Positions 41,626 to 50,637 are shown, counted from the stretch's first letter. The stretch: 57,774 nucleotides of DNA from Pseudanabaena sp. M085S1SP2A07QC (GCA_020404895.1 JADBWK010000170.1:1-57774); one strand, 5' to 3'. Notes: generated by a model from the letters alone, not told the origin. A program made the numbers and translations.

Positions 41626-44133
41626 TCACTGATAATCTTGAGGATTTAGTACGGTGTCGTACAAACCAATATTTTCGCCTGCATGCCTATTAAATCCCAC
41701 ATATTCCAAACTTGCATCTTCATAACGCTTAAATTTGTAAACTGCATCATTCATCAAGGCACTATTGAATACACCCAGACTCACCAATAACTCAAAATCC
41801 CTAACAATTAACCCTGTTACCTTTTTAAATAGGGCTGGTTCGAGTTGGGTGATCACATCTCTGAGGCTTCTTTCACGGTAATCGGTGAGATACATAAACA
41901 CAGGAATGCGGGTCGCAAATTTAATTAATTTTTCCTGAATTTGTTTACGCATACTCTTGTACTCTTTTTCCGCCTCGGTAAGTTCTTTCTTTTCTTCTTT
42001 AGTTAAATCCCTTTTGTTGGCTTCTTTTTTCGCTTTTTTGACCGCATCGGTTTTATTGATGATCGTTTCGATATCTTGATTGAGGTTACGAAAGCCTTCG
42101 ATATTCATGAGAGCTTGCATCGCTTCTTCATTTTTCATTAATCTTTCTAAAGTATTGTTATCGACATTTACCAATAAGGCACTTTCCCAACGTCTGGCTA
42201 GTAAGGTTGCAGTTGTGCCACTCATCGCCATATCAAGGATTCCTGCGGCATCGACTTGCTTCATGGAACTACCGTCATAGGCAAGCACAGGCAAGAAATG
42301 AATAAATTCTTCAACTTTTTTCTCTGGATTCGATTCATCGACATTTAATCGGCAACTGTAATCGGCTATCTGTCTAAGGGCGCGATCGGGCGCGAAATCA
42401 AAAACGTAGCATTCTTGTTTGATGATTTCTTCTTGATTTGGAGATGTGCTATCAGGATTTTTTATTACCCAAGGGGTTTGGACGCGAAAGGCGGCTTGGA
42501 AATAGGTTTCAGGACTAGAGGAATTTCGCAGCATAAAGATTCCTGTCCAAGGCTTGACGGATACGCCTGTGGTGAGTTTACCGCAGGATAGGGTGATGGA
42601 TTTCGTTCTCAAGGGGTTATCCATTGCTTGTAAAACGGGTGGTAATGCCTCTACGCCAATTCCTGCGCTAGTGCCTGCGGCGACAATAATTTTGTAATCG
42701 TGATAGAACTTGTTTTGCTTTTGGGCTAACAGGTTTCGCATGGCATGACAGGAGGCGACGGTGGGTAGAAACCAGAAGGTATGGGAGAGAATATTGAGCA
42801 ATCTGGTATCGGAATAGGGCATAGGCGGCTTCTTGGCTCCGAGTTTGAGGTTGTCGATCGCTGTTTCCAGATGATTTCCCCTAATCAAATCAACCCATTT
42901 CTGAACTTCATTCTCATAGGCAAATTTGGCATTTTTGTCATTGCCTGTAGCCGAGAAAAATACATTCAAATCAAATTCGTTAAACTCGCCTTTCATGGCA
43001 ATCTCGCGGATCGAGTCGGGTAACTGATAGGTGAGCATCACCATACGCGGCAGGGCTGCATAAGGATTATTTTCGCTTGCCCCCTGAGAAGCAAATAACT
43101 CCTTAGCTCTCTGCTCATCGGAATATGTCCAGTTATAGATTTGCTCTTCGATAAATTCACCAGAGGCGATCGCTCTGAATGGTGTGCCTGACAAATACAA
43201 ATAGGCGTTAGTGGTAATCGGAATAATGCTTTCATCGAAATAATCGATCCCCTCACCTTCGCCAAACTCTAGTTCTTTCTTTCCTTCTGCTTCAAAGAGT
43301 TCCTTGGCATTGTCGCGCCATGCCCCGTAATGGTATTCATCAAATACAACACAATCCCAATTGGTTAAATGCACCCATTCATTTTTGGCTTTGATGCCTC
43401 CTGCGCTATTTTTGCCTAGATAATCCTGAAATGAACCGAAGCAAACTAAGGGTTTATTTTTGTCGGCATTCTCAAACTCTAAACCGTTACGTGAGATAAA
43501 TTGCCAGCCTGCAAAATCAATATGCGATTCTAAATCCTCTTGCCATGCACTTTGGACTGCGGGTTTAAAGGTGAGGACAAGAATTTTTGTCCAGCCCATT
43601 TTTTTGGCGAGTTGATAGGTGGCAAAGGTTTTGCCGAAGCGCATTTTCGCATTCCAGAGGAAGTGTGGTGTTTTGTCGGAATTCTCTTGTGTAAAGCTAT
43701 CGAAATAGGCGATCGCTTTATCTACTGCTTCTTGCTGTTCAGGACGCATCCCAAAATCAAGGGTGCGATTTTCGACATTTTCTGCACCATTTTTAATGGC
43801 TAATATGGCAGCTTTGACATCTTTAGAGGTGCATTGAAACCATTCGCCATCAGGATTTTTAAAGCCTTGTTTGCGGAGATAGCGATGTACGTCATGGTCA
43901 CTAAAGGCACTGCCATTTTTATGAATTGCGGAATAAACTGCTGATTCTTCGAGCAGTATTTTGTAAGGTGATTCCCCTGGGCGAATAACGGGATATTGTT
44001 CGGCAACACGGGTTTTAGCATCTCTGGTGGTGTAGCCAATTTTGAGGAGTCCTTTGTATTGAGGATGGGTGTCTTTGTAGGCGTAAATTGTGGGCTTAAT
44101 TTCGGGTCTGGGTGGGAAGAATTCGTTATTCAT
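41626..44133 (-). CDS. GIY-YIG nuclease-helicase restriction protein
   Basis: 835 residues. The N-terminal GIY-YIG-like domain (IYAYKDTHPQYKGLLKIGYT, RDAKTRVAEQY; residues 15-47) is followed by a superfamily 2 helicase: Walker A AKMRFGKT at 162-169, DEYH at 265-268, motif III LYLSGTPFRAI, and a helicase C-terminal part with CGKLTTGVSVKPWTGIFMLR and AAFRVQTPW. A Lys/Glu-rich coiled coil lies near 690-735. With the Eco57I-type methyltransferases at 45677-47973 it forms a restriction-modification locus in which this protein would translocate and cleave. Enzyme class is inferred; it resembles type I/III-like systems without a separate specificity subunit. Confidence 0.8.
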   Translation of the reverse strand: MNNEFFPPRPEIKPTIYAYKDTHPQYKGLLKIGYTTRDAKTRVAEQYPVIRPGESPYKILLEESAVYSAIHKNGSAFSDHDVHRYLRKQGFKNPDGEWFQCTSKDVKAAILAIKNGAENVENRTLDFGMRPEQQEAVDKAIAYFDSFTQENSDKTPHFLWNAKMRFGKTFATYQLAKKMGWTKILVLTFKPAVQSAWQEDLESHIDFAGWQFISRNGLEFENADKNKPLVCFGSFQDYLGKNSAGGIKAKNEWVHLTNWDCVVFDEYHYGAWRDNAKELFEAEGKKELEFGEGEGIDYFDESIIPITTNAYLYLSGTPFRAIASGEFIEEQIYNWTYSDEQRAKELFASQGASENNPYAALPRMVMLTYQLPDSIREIAMKGEFNEFDLNVFFSATGNDKNAKFAYENEVQKWVDLIRGNHLETAIDNLKLGAKKPPMPYSDTRLLNILSHTFWFLPTVASCHAMRNLLAQKQNKFYHDYKIIVAAGTSAGIGVEALPPVLQAMDNPLRTKSITLSCGKLTTGVSVKPWTGIFMLRNSSSPETYFQAAFRVQTPWVIKNPDSTSPNQEEIIKQECYVFDFAPDRALRQIADYSCRLNVDESNPEKKVEEFIHFLPVLAYDGSSMKQVDAAGILDMAMSGTTATLLARRWESALLVNVDNNTLERLMKNEEAMQALMNIEGFRNLNQDIETIINKTDAVKKAKKEANKRDLTKEEKKELTEAEKEYKSMRKQIQEKLIKFATRIPVFMYLTDYRERSLRDVITQLEPALFKKVTGLIVRDFELLVSLGVFNSALMNDAVYKFKRYEDASLEYVGFNRHAGENIGLYDTVLNPQDYQ

Positions 44134-44191
44134 AATATGCGCTTACCCAGCAATTTTTTGAATGTATAATTGAGTAGTATCTATTATAAAG

Positions 44192-44437
44192 ATGATAACT
44201 ATGTCTCTTTTATCTGAACAAATTTTTCAAACTTTAGAAATATTGCCAACAGAAGACCAGCAGCAGGTTTTAAGTTTTGTGGAGTTTCTTTGGACAAAGA
44301 GACAAGCATCTATTGCTAGTCCTTTGAAAACTACTCCCAAATCTTTTTTTGATGTTGCTCAAAACTTAATAGGCGCAGGTGAAGGTTCTGGTGACATTTC
44401 CACGAATCCCGATTATATGAAAGGTTATGGTCAATAA
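44192..44437 (+). CDS. Antitoxin (DUF2281-like)
   Basis: 81 residues: LSEQIFQTLEILPTEDQQQV, LSFVEFLWTKRQ, a linker and NPDYMKGYGQ. The LP-EDQQQVLSFVEFL helix is typical of small antitoxins preceding PIN toxins in cyanobacteria. The start at 44192 or 44201 is equally plausible. The stop overlaps the toxin ATG (TAATG). Transcribed away from the restriction gene with 58 nt between starts. Confidence 0.7.
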   Translation: MITMSLLSEQIFQTLEILPTEDQQQVLSFVEFLWTKRQASIASPLKTTPKSFFDVAQNLIGAGEGSGDISTNPDYMKGYGQ

Positions 44438-44850
44438 TGCAGAGTCAGGTAATTGTTGATACGGGAGTACTGATTGCGTTAATCGATCGCTTAGATAATC
44501 ACCACAATTGGGTTGTCAATCAGTTAAAACAAATTACGCCGCCATTGCTGACTTGTGAGGCAGTTATTTCAGAAACTTGGTTTCTATTGCAAAGAGTCAG
44601 AAATGGACGGGAGACACTTATTCAATTGCTGACTCAAAAATTTGTTGTAGTTCAGTTTGATTTTGATTTGGAGTTAGAGACGGTAATATCACTATTAAAT
44701 CGATATCAATCAGTACCAGTTTCTTTAGCAGATGCAGAATTAGTCAGCATGTCTGAGTTGTATGCTAATAGTCTAATTTTCACTTTAGATAGTGATTTTC
44801 AGATCTACCGCAAAAATCGCGATCGCCAAATCCCTTTAATTATTCCCTAA
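44437..44850 (+). CDS. PIN-domain ribonuclease toxin (VapC-like)
   Basis: 137 residues. Acidic cluster: VIVDTGVLIALID near the N-terminus, CEAVISETWFL, SLADAELVSM and FTLDSDFQIYR. This is the VapC-type PIN nuclease pattern, metal-dependent RNA cleavage. Coupled to the upstream antitoxin by a 1-nt overlap. Its position inside a restriction-modification locus suggests it may stabilise the locus. Confidence 0.8.
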   Translation: MQSQVIVDTGVLIALIDRLDNHHNWVVNQLKQITPPLLTCEAVISETWFLLQRVRNGRETLIQLLTQKFVVVQFDFDLELETVISLLNRYQSVPVSLADAELVSMSELYANSLIFTLDSDFQIYRKNRDRQIPLIIP

Positions 44851-44887
44851 ATAAAACCTTCAAACTCCTCCTCCACTAACCAAAAAA

Positions 44888-44922
44888 AATCCTATCATCC
44901 TAAAATCCTGAAAATCCTACTA
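44888..44922. repeat. ATCCT-rich repeat, left flank of the GxxExxY gene
   Basis: AATCCTATCATCCTAAAATC and related ATCCT units. It recurs inverted at 45322-45364 and in the same orientation at 45412-45448, bracketing the GxxExxY gene. Confidence 0.7.
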
Positions 44923-45309
44923 CTGCCGTTTATTGTCTGGATGATTCAGATTATAAACTCGCTTAAATTCGAGACTTTTTGCGCCAAAGTTGATTAGCAA
45001 TCCGATTGGCAATTTATAGACTTGGCAGTAGTTCATGGCTTGATTTAGGTGCGTATCTTCTAGTTTAATTACTGCTTTTAATTCCAACATAATTGTATCT
45101 TCCACAAAAAAGTCAACCCGTCTTGTACCAATATGTACCTCGTCATAATAAATATCCATTTCCATCTCTCGCTGATAGTTTAAGCCTTGTTTTCCCATTT
45201 CGATCGCTAAGGCTCTTTGATAAATCACTTCCTGAAATCCATTACCAAGGGTGCTATGTACCTTCATCGCACAACCAATTATTTTGTGGGTTAGGGCTTC
45301 GTGTTTCAT
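44920..45309 (-). CDS. GxxExxY protein
   Basis: 129 residues matching the GxxExxY family: KIIGCAMKVHSTLGNGFQEV with GNGFQEVIY as the name motif, FFVEDTIMLELKAVIKLEDT and GLLINFGAKSLEFKRVY. The D-ExK pattern (RRVDFFVED, LELKAV) suggests a PD-(D/E)xK nuclease fold. These small genes are scattered in bacterial genomes, often with repeats, and their role is unknown. Here ATCCT repeats flank it on both sides, suggesting it moves as a cassette. Confidence 0.85.
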   Translation of the reverse strand: MKHEALTHKIIGCAMKVHSTLGNGFQEVIYQRALAIEMGKQGLNYQREMEMDIYYDEVHIGTRRVDFFVEDTIMLELKAVIKLEDTHLNQAMNYCQVYKLPIGLLINFGAKSLEFKRVYNLNHPDNKRQ

Positions 45310-45321
45310 TTCCGTCTTTGA

Positions 45322-45448
45322 GTAGGATTTTTAGGATTTTAGGATTGGTAGGATTTTTTTGATTGTTGCAAGCAACAATTTTCTTCAAATTCAGCGCAAA
45401 GCGCCTCATCTAATAATCCTATCATCCTAAAATCCTAAAAATCCTACT
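45322..45448. repeat. ATCCT-rich repeats, right flank of the GxxExxY gene
   Basis: 45322-45364 carries AGGATTTTTAGGATTTTAGG (inverted relative to 44888), and 45412-45448 carries AATCCTATCATCCTAAAATC in direct orientation. A TTGTTGCAAGCAACAA hairpin and GCGCAAAGCGC lie between. Confidence 0.7.
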
Positions 45449-45522
45449 TCAGACATATTTTCATCAATTATTTACCTTGCTTAAACAGATTGTTTTGCCC
45501 GATCGCGATCGCCTTATGCAGT

Positions 45523-45684
45523 TTATCTAGCAAGATTTCTCTGGATAGCAAAATTGTAAAATAGTCGATAAATTAATTGTCGTATCACTGAAACGACAAT
45601 CTTATAATCTAGAAATACTGAGGCGAATCGCAATAATTTAATTTCATCAAAAATTGTGGTATCAGGTTGTAAGTTGTTACTCAT
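45523..45684 (-). pseudogene. Short ORF coupled to the methyltransferase gene, probably a remnant
   Basis: ATG 45684 overlaps the methyltransferase stop (ATGAGTAA). 53 codons: MSNNLQPDTTIFDEIK, then LLRFASVFLDYKIVVSVIRQ, ending IQRNLAR. The first 16 residues look like the start of a DinD/BRO-N-type protein, but the rest does not, and part is encoded by a small hairpin (TTGTCGT arms). In another frame nearby LDKLHKAIAIGQNNLFKQGK ends a second lost gene. The segment seems to be scrambled gene debris. Confidence 0.35.
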
Positions 45685-47194
45685 TACCTAACTCCATAGG
45701 ACGCACCATCGACTCAATAAATGTAATTTCTTCCGCAGTTAATCCATATTTTTTATAAAGTTTCTCATCTGTCCAAGATTCATTAAAGTCTTGAATTGGA
45801 ACAAGAGAATAAACTTTGCTTGTAGCGTGTTGAGTATTTTTCTTCAGTAAAACAAGAAAACGAAAAAATCGCGTTCTCATATAAGAAATTACGTTTTCAC
45901 ATTTTTGCAGCGAATCAAACGGTCTAATTACTAAATAAGTTTCAGTACAGCAGGTATTTGGTTCGCCTAAAAATGGTTTACCAATAACTAGATAAGGAAA
46001 AGCTCCTCTTTCTCCGTAAGCATAAGAAATATATACTTTGTATTCATTAATCCAAGATTCGTTTTGTTTTACTAGATTTCTTTTAATGAATCCATTCTCA
46101 GGGAAAGAGAATATTTTTATTGTATCTTCTCCATTTTGTTTATTTCCTTTTGCATTCGTTGTAATCCCAAATGGCTTCCTAGAGCTAATGTGTTTATTAA
46201 AACGCTCCTCTTTAAGAGATTTAATCTTTCTGTAAATACTAATTGCTTCATTGAATCTTATAAAAGAATCATTATCTATTTCCAAAAGAGGTCTTTCCAT
46301 AGTAGATTTTTCGCCACTTCGGATAGTTGTGATTTCACAAGTTTTTTCTCTGTCTCTTTCCCACAAGAAATAACAAACACCTCCCGAAATATCAACTCCC
46401 GGAAAGCATTCGTTAGAATCAAAATAATCTACAACTTTTGTTAATCTCTTATCGCTGAGCATCTCTTCTCTAAAATCATCAAGTCCTTTGCCTCCTGAAA
46501 ACCATCGAGAAGGAACAATCATAGATAAATATCTAGGATTTAGTTTTTTTGCCTGTTCGATAAACTTGTGATAGAGAGGCTTTGCGCTTGCTTGTGCGCC
46601 ACCATCACTTAACTGATAAGGAGGATTACCGACAATAACATCAAACTTCATATTCTTAAAAAAACAACTAGGATCATCAGAATGGATAAATTGATAAGCA
46701 TAAGACTCTAGCGCATCACCACGCTCATAGACCTCCTGACTCGCGCCGCAAAACCCACACTTGCCGCCGCGCCAATCATGCTCCACACGCCCATAGACAA
46801 TATTACCCTGCTCATCCTCAAAACCCGAACATACCGAATACCTCCCATTCGCCACCTTCGAGCAGTACACACTCCGCCGCGACAACAACCCCGTCAACTC
46901 CGTAATCGCCAACCCAAAAAGCTGATACCTATAAATATGATTAGCCCGTTCCTGCAAATCTGGAAACACAGGCTCCAAACCCACAATCAACCGCTTCGCC
47001 ATCTCTCGCAAAAACACCCCCGACTTGCACACGGGATCAAGAAATTTTGCATCAGGATTTGACCATAACTCCATAGGCAACAAATCCAAAATCTGATTCA
47101 CCAAACTCGGCGGCGTAAACACCTCATCATTGCTCAAGTTCGCCAAACAAGTTAAAACATCAGGATTGTAGTTAGTATTTTTTAGCATCATCAT
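45677..47194 (-). CDS. Eco57I-type adenine-specific DNA methyltransferase
   Basis: 505 residues. AdoMet motif I is FLDPVCKSGVFL (51-62) and catalytic motif IV is VGNPPYQLSDGG (188-199), so N6-adenine methylation. A CGFC pair (146-149) plus upstream Cys111/Cys122 could form a zinc knuckle inserted between the motifs. The C-terminal half (ISSRKPFGITTNAKGNKQNG, CTETYLVIRPFDSLQKCENV) resembles target-recognition regions of Eco57I-like enzymes. Note that motif I has Cys-Lys where most have Gly-x-Gly (usual DPAxGxGxF), which may be tolerated. It follows the smaller methyltransferase gene after a 77-bp repeat. Confidence 0.85.
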   Translation of the reverse strand: MMMLKNTNYNPDVLTCLANLSNDEVFTPPSLVNQILDLLPMELWSNPDAKFLDPVCKSGVFLREMAKRLIVGLEPVFPDLQERANHIYRYQLFGLAITELTGLLSRRSVYCSKVANGRYSVCSGFEDEQGNIVYGRVEHDWRGGKCGFCGASQEVYERGDALESYAYQFIHSDDPSCFFKNMKFDVIVGNPPYQLSDGGAQASAKPLYHKFIEQAKKLNPRYLSMIVPSRWFSGGKGLDDFREEMLSDKRLTKVVDYFDSNECFPGVDISGGVCYFLWERDREKTCEITTIRSGEKSTMERPLLEIDNDSFIRFNEAISIYRKIKSLKEERFNKHISSRKPFGITTNAKGNKQNGEDTIKIFSFPENGFIKRNLVKQNESWINEYKVYISYAYGERGAFPYLVIGKPFLGEPNTCCTETYLVIRPFDSLQKCENVISYMRTRFFRFLVLLKKNTQHATSKVYSLVPIQDFNESWTDEKLYKKYGLTAEEITFIESMVRPMELGNE

Positions 47195-47232
47195 TACCAG
47201 AATCCAAATTAGATAATATTAAAAACTTGTCT

Positions 47233-47309
47233 AGATCCCCCCCAGCCCCCCTTAAAAAGGGGGGAGAATTTTCTTCTTCCCCCTTTTTAAGGGGGATTGA
47301 GGGGGATCT
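47233..47309. repeat. 77-bp palindromic repeat between the methyltransferase genes
   Basis: Inverted near-identical copy of 1352-1428, with ends AGATCCCCC and GGGGGATCT. Its right part encodes the last residues (PLNPP) and the TAA of the upstream methyltransferase gene. Confidence 0.85.
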
Positions 47310-47973
47310 CCCCTACCCTCAAAAAATGCGCCACAGGAAAATCTTGAATCGGAGTCGGGATAAACACATCCTCACCCGTATCCGCAAACAAAGGCAACTC
47401 CATCATGCTCTCATGATGCAATAACTCCTTAAAACTAAAATCGCGCCGCTTAATCATACTGCCATTCACAGGCGACCATTCCGAAAAAATGATCGGCTCA
47501 GGACGATCGCCCACCGTTTTTAAAGTCAACGCATCACCATGAATAATATTACGACTCAGAATATAACGTACCGCCTCTCGACAATCATCATTGGCTAAGT
47601 CTTCAAACAGCTCTGTATATTTTTGATTGAATATGTTGAATAGGCGATCGCGACATTCCTGAACATTGTCCTCTAAAATATCAATCCCGTAGATTGAAGA
47701 AATCGCCAAAACTGCATTCCGTTCATACTCTAGCTGCACCCTGCTATAGCGCATCTGCACAACTTCTAACTTACGCTCTAAAATCTCCGCCAAAAAATTC
47801 CCCGTTCCACAGGCAGGCTCCAAAAATCTTGACTCGATCCGTTCAGTTTCCTGCTTCACCAAATCCAGCATCGCCTTCACCTCACGCTGGTTGGTAAACA
47901 CCTCACCATGATCGGTTACCCTCTGTTTAGAGATTACCTGTTTTTCCGAAGCTTCTAGACTCATTGGTTTCAC
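47287..47973 (-). CDS. N6-adenine methyltransferase-like subunit
   Basis: 228 residues. Motif I RFLEPACGTGNFLAEILERK (49-68) and an early VFTNQREVKAMLDLV helix are typical of N6-adenine methylases; no NPPY motif is present, so it may be a half-enzyme that works with the 505-residue protein. The start is GTG 47973 (GTGA overlap with the upstream HD gene) or ATG 47964. The C-terminal GEIPLNPP is repeat-encoded, so the natural end (after VAHFLRV) was altered. Together with the two other genes it makes the restriction-modification locus. Confidence 0.75.
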   Translation of the reverse strand: MKPMSLEASEKQVISKQRVTDHGEVFTNQREVKAMLDLVKQETERIESRFLEPACGTGNFLAEILERKLEVVQMRYSRVQLEYERNAVLAISSIYGIDILEDNVQECRDRLFNIFNQKYTELFEDLANDDCREAVRYILSRNIIHGDALTLKTVGDRPEPIIFSEWSPVNGSMIKRRDFSFKELLHHESMMELPLFADTGEDVFIPTPIQDFPVAHFLRVGEIPLNPP

Positions 47974-48423
47974 TCTTGTTGTAACTCCGAGAGAACTTTT
48001 TTGTATTTCTCTAAACGCTGAAAATCTTTTTCTGTCGGATTAGCAATCCGACTAATATCCATGTTGTGAGTCACATCGGCAATCTTGACTTTACGGGCGA
48101 TCGCATTAGACTTCACCCTCAAAATGTAATCTTCATACGGCTCACCATCCCTCTTAGTAATCGCAGCAATCGCCTCAGTAATAAATTCAGGAAAACCTTG
48201 ACGAACCAAATCGGCGATCGTCAAATCAGAGTCCTCGATCGCATCATGCAAAACCGCCACAATTTTACTTTCGGGTGTATTCATCTGCCACCGTTAACGG
48301 ATGCGAAATGTAGGGCTTACCCGCTTTATCAAGCTGTCCAGCATGGGCTTGATTGGCAAGCGTGATTGCTAATGCTAAAAGCGTTTCAAAATTTGACTCA
48401 AAGCTTGATTTAAAGTTTTGCAT
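47970..48423 (-). pseudogene. HD-domain (MESH1/SpoT-like) hydrolase, frameshifted
   Basis: ATG 48423 opens MQNFKSSFESNFETLLALAI, then NQAHAGQLDKAGKPYISHPL and TVADEYTRK before a stop at 48265. In the next frame, from ATG 48284, the protein continues MNTPESKIVAVLHDAIEDSD (HD-x-x-ED motif), AITKRDGEPYEDYILRVKSN and VKIADVTHNMDISRI. A 1-nt insertion or 2-nt deletion near 48285 splits the gene. The intact form would be a small (p)ppGpp or NADPH-phosphatase-type HD hydrolase of about 150 residues. The second fragment alone lacks the first metal-site His. Confidence 0.8.
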
Positions 48424-49321
48424 AGTAACGAATACAAGTTAAAGCGATCGCCACCTCATCAGCGCATTGCTGAATCAGGGCAATATCATTAGGTTTTAGA
48501 GCATTAGCCATTTGCCAACGCATCGACAATATCCCTAAAACATCTTCTCGAAAAGCAATCGCGATCGCCAAATTGGTTTTGCATTGATTATCTGGATCAT
48601 CTTGTTGATTGGGCAACAGGGAAATTTGAGATTTTTTTGAGACAATCGCTGCTTGCACTAACGGATCTGTTGCTAAATCCCAAAGATAATCACCACATAT
48701 AGCTTGAGTATCAATCAAAGAGCCTTTCTCAACCAACTGCAAGATTACCCCATTAGCTCCAAAATTTTGCCAGAAGGCGCTTGCTAAAGACAGAACACAA
48801 TCAGATAGCTGGTTGGATGTCTGTGCGATCGCTACAATTACTGACAACAGGGCATTCTGAGCTTGCGATCGGACTAACTCTTCAGAACGTTGCTTTAGCA
48901 GATAATAGTTATGGGTTGCCTCTTTCACAACTAACTTAAGCTGGTCTGGCTCCCAAGGCTTTGTAATATATTTATGAACTTGACCTGAGTTGATCGCATC
49001 AATCAGATCGGCAATATCTGTATATCCTGTCAAGACAATTCGCATCGTATCAGGGAAATCTGAAACAGTAAGACTGAGGAACTCAGTACCATTCATTTCA
49101 GGCATTCTCTGATCAGAAATAATTGTCGCCATTTCTCCTTCTTGCTCCAAAATCTCTAGTGCTTTAACCCCTCCATCAGCTCGAAACACTGTAAATTCTT
49201 TGCGAAAGGTGCGATATAGCAAATCAAGATTATCTTGCTCATCATCAACCACCAAAAGTTTTGGTTTCTTGGCTGGATTTACTTTATTTGGCTCAGCAAC
49301 AGAAAACGAAGAAGAAGTCAT
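48410..49321 (-). CDS. Response regulator with GAF domain
   Basis: 303 residues from ATG 49321 (MTSSSFSVAEPNK); the longer frame starts with TTG. Receiver domain about 20-145: KLLVVDDEQDNLDLLYRTF, phospho-Asp in ATIISDQRMPEMNG, VLTGYTD and KYITKPWEPDQL. A helix (KEATHNYYLLKQRSEELVRS) links it to a GAF-like domain to the end (FREDVLGILSMRWQMANALK). No HD-GYP or DNA-binding output. Such RR-GAF proteins probably signal through partners. The stop region overlaps the HD gene start by 14 nt, so they may be co-transcribed. Confidence 0.88.
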   Translation of the reverse strand: MTSSSFSVAEPNKVNPAKKPKLLVVDDEQDNLDLLYRTFRKEFTVFRADGGVKALEILEQEGEMATIISDQRMPEMNGTEFLSLTVSDFPDTMRIVLTGYTDIADLIDAINSGQVHKYITKPWEPDQLKLVVKEATHNYYLLKQRSEELVRSQAQNALLSVIVAIAQTSNQLSDCVLSLASAFWQNFGANGVILQLVEKGSLIDTQAICGDYLWDLATDPLVQAAIVSKKSQISLLPNQQDDPDNQCKTNLAIAIAFREDVLGILSMRWQMANALKPNDIALIQQCADEVAIALTCIRYYAKL

Positions 49322-49365
49322 GAGCAAAGTTGGGTTTGGATACTGACTGTAAATATAGCAATGCT

Positions 49366-49406
49366 ATCAAAAAACAAGGGGCGCAATGCGCCCCTTGTTT
49401 TTTGAT
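49366..49406 (-). terminator. fba terminator
   Basis: ATCAAAAAACAAGGGGCGC arm, AAT loop, inverse. It lies 40 nt after the fba stop, with TATAGCAATGC next to it, suggesting origin from the TATAGCA repeat family. Confidence 0.85.
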
Positions 49407-49445
49407 CTTAAGTGAAAAAGCTTTGCTTGCGAGACTTTTTAATGT

Positions 49446-50525
49446 CTAAGCCTTAACAACTTCACGGCTAACTTGCTTCAATTCGCCCTTAGCATATTTA
49501 GGAACAAAGTCATAAATACTAACTTGCTTGATCTTGCCAGCTTGTCCAGCAGCTTCAAACTGAGTATAGCGATCGGCACATACTTTTTGCATGTACTTGA
49601 TTGATGGCTTCAAGAAGTGGCGAGGATCGAACTCTTTAGGATTCTTGAACAATGCTTCACGTACCGCAGCAGTTATAGCAAGACGACAGTCAGTATCGAT
49701 ATTGACCTTACGCACACCACACTTGATGCCCTTTTGAATTTCTTCAACAGGTACACCATAGGTTTCAGGAATAGCGCCACCAAACTCATTGATCATAGCA
49801 AGTAGATCTTCAGGAACTGACGAAGAACCATGCATCACAAGGTGAGTATTAGGCAAGCGGTTATGAATTTCTTCGATACGGCTGATCGCTAAGATTTCGC
49901 CTGTAGGCTTGCGAGTAAACTTATATGCACCATGGCTAGTACCGATCGCTACTGCAAGAGCATCAACCTGAGTGCGCTCAACGAAATCAGCAGCTTCATC
50001 AGGATCGGTCAAAAGTTGTGAGTGATCTAAAGCACCCTCAAAGCCGTGTCCATCTTCAGCTTCACCCTTACCAGTTTCAAGGGAGCCTAAGCAGCCTAGT
50101 TCGCCTTCGACGCTTGCGCCGAAAGCATGAGCGACTTTGACGACTTCAGATGTAACAGCTACGTTGTACTCGTAGCTAGCTGGGGTTTTAGCATCAGCTT
50201 CCAAAGAGCCATCCATCATTACACTAGTAAAGCCATTTTGGATTGCTGAGTAGCAAGTTGCTGGTGCATTACCGTGATCTTGGTGCATCACGATCGGCAG
50301 ATGAGGATAAGTTTCGGCAGCAGCCAAAATTAAGTGACGCAAGAAATTTTCGCCTGCATAATTGCGTGCGCCACGAGAAGCTTGTAGGATCACAGGGCTG
50401 TTGGTCTCATTTGCAGCCTGCATGATCGACTGGATTTGCTCCATGTTGTTTACGTTAAATGCAGGAATGCCGTATCCGTTTTCAGCCGCATGATCGAGCA
50501 GCAGGCGCATTGGTACTAAAGCCAT
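49446..50525 (-). CDS. fbaA: Class II fructose-bisphosphate aldolase
   Basis: 359 residues. It condenses dihydroxyacetone phosphate with glyceraldehyde 3-phosphate (or erythrose 4-phosphate) in the Calvin cycle and gluconeogenesis. Zn ligand region [80 protein letters not shown] and [17 protein letters not shown] are all class II signatures. Length matches the cyanobacterial CbbA/FbaA. A purine-rich GGAGAG precedes the ATG. Ends with a strong terminator. Confidence 0.96.
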   Translation of the reverse strand: MALVPMRLLLDHAAENGYGIPAFNVNNMEQIQSIMQAANETNSPVILQASRGARNYAGENFLRHLILAAAETYPHLPIVMHQDHGNAPATCYSAIQNGFTSVMMDGSLEADAKTPASYEYNVAVTSEVVKVAHAFGASVEGELGCLGSLETGKGEAEDGHGFEGALDHSQLLTDPDEAADFVERTQVDALAVAIGTSHGAYKFTRKPTGEILAISRIEEIHNRLPNTHLVMHGSSSVPEDLLAMINEFGGAIPETYGVPVEEIQKGIKCGVRKVNIDTDCRLAITAAVREALFKNPKEFDPRHFLKPSIKYMQKVCADRYTQFEAAGQAGKIKQVSIYDFVPKYAKGELKQVSREVVKA

Positions 50526-50602
50526 ATTTAAATTCTCTCCTAGACTAAATCGAGCTTGTTTCGATTATTAACAATCTTAAATCATTTTGAAGAATTATAT
50601 CT

Positions 50603-50637
50603 AACTAAAAAAGGGCTCATCGCGCCCTTTTTTAGTT
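50603..50637 (-). terminator. apcF terminator
   Basis: AACTAAAAAAGGGC(T/G)C arm, ATC loop, inverse with T-run on the reverse strand, directly after the apcF stop. Confidence 0.85.

Noticed and set aside
44888-45448. CRISPR-like array from the ATCCT tracts
   Set aside because: Units are too short and irregular, spacers are not uniform, and no cas genes are present.
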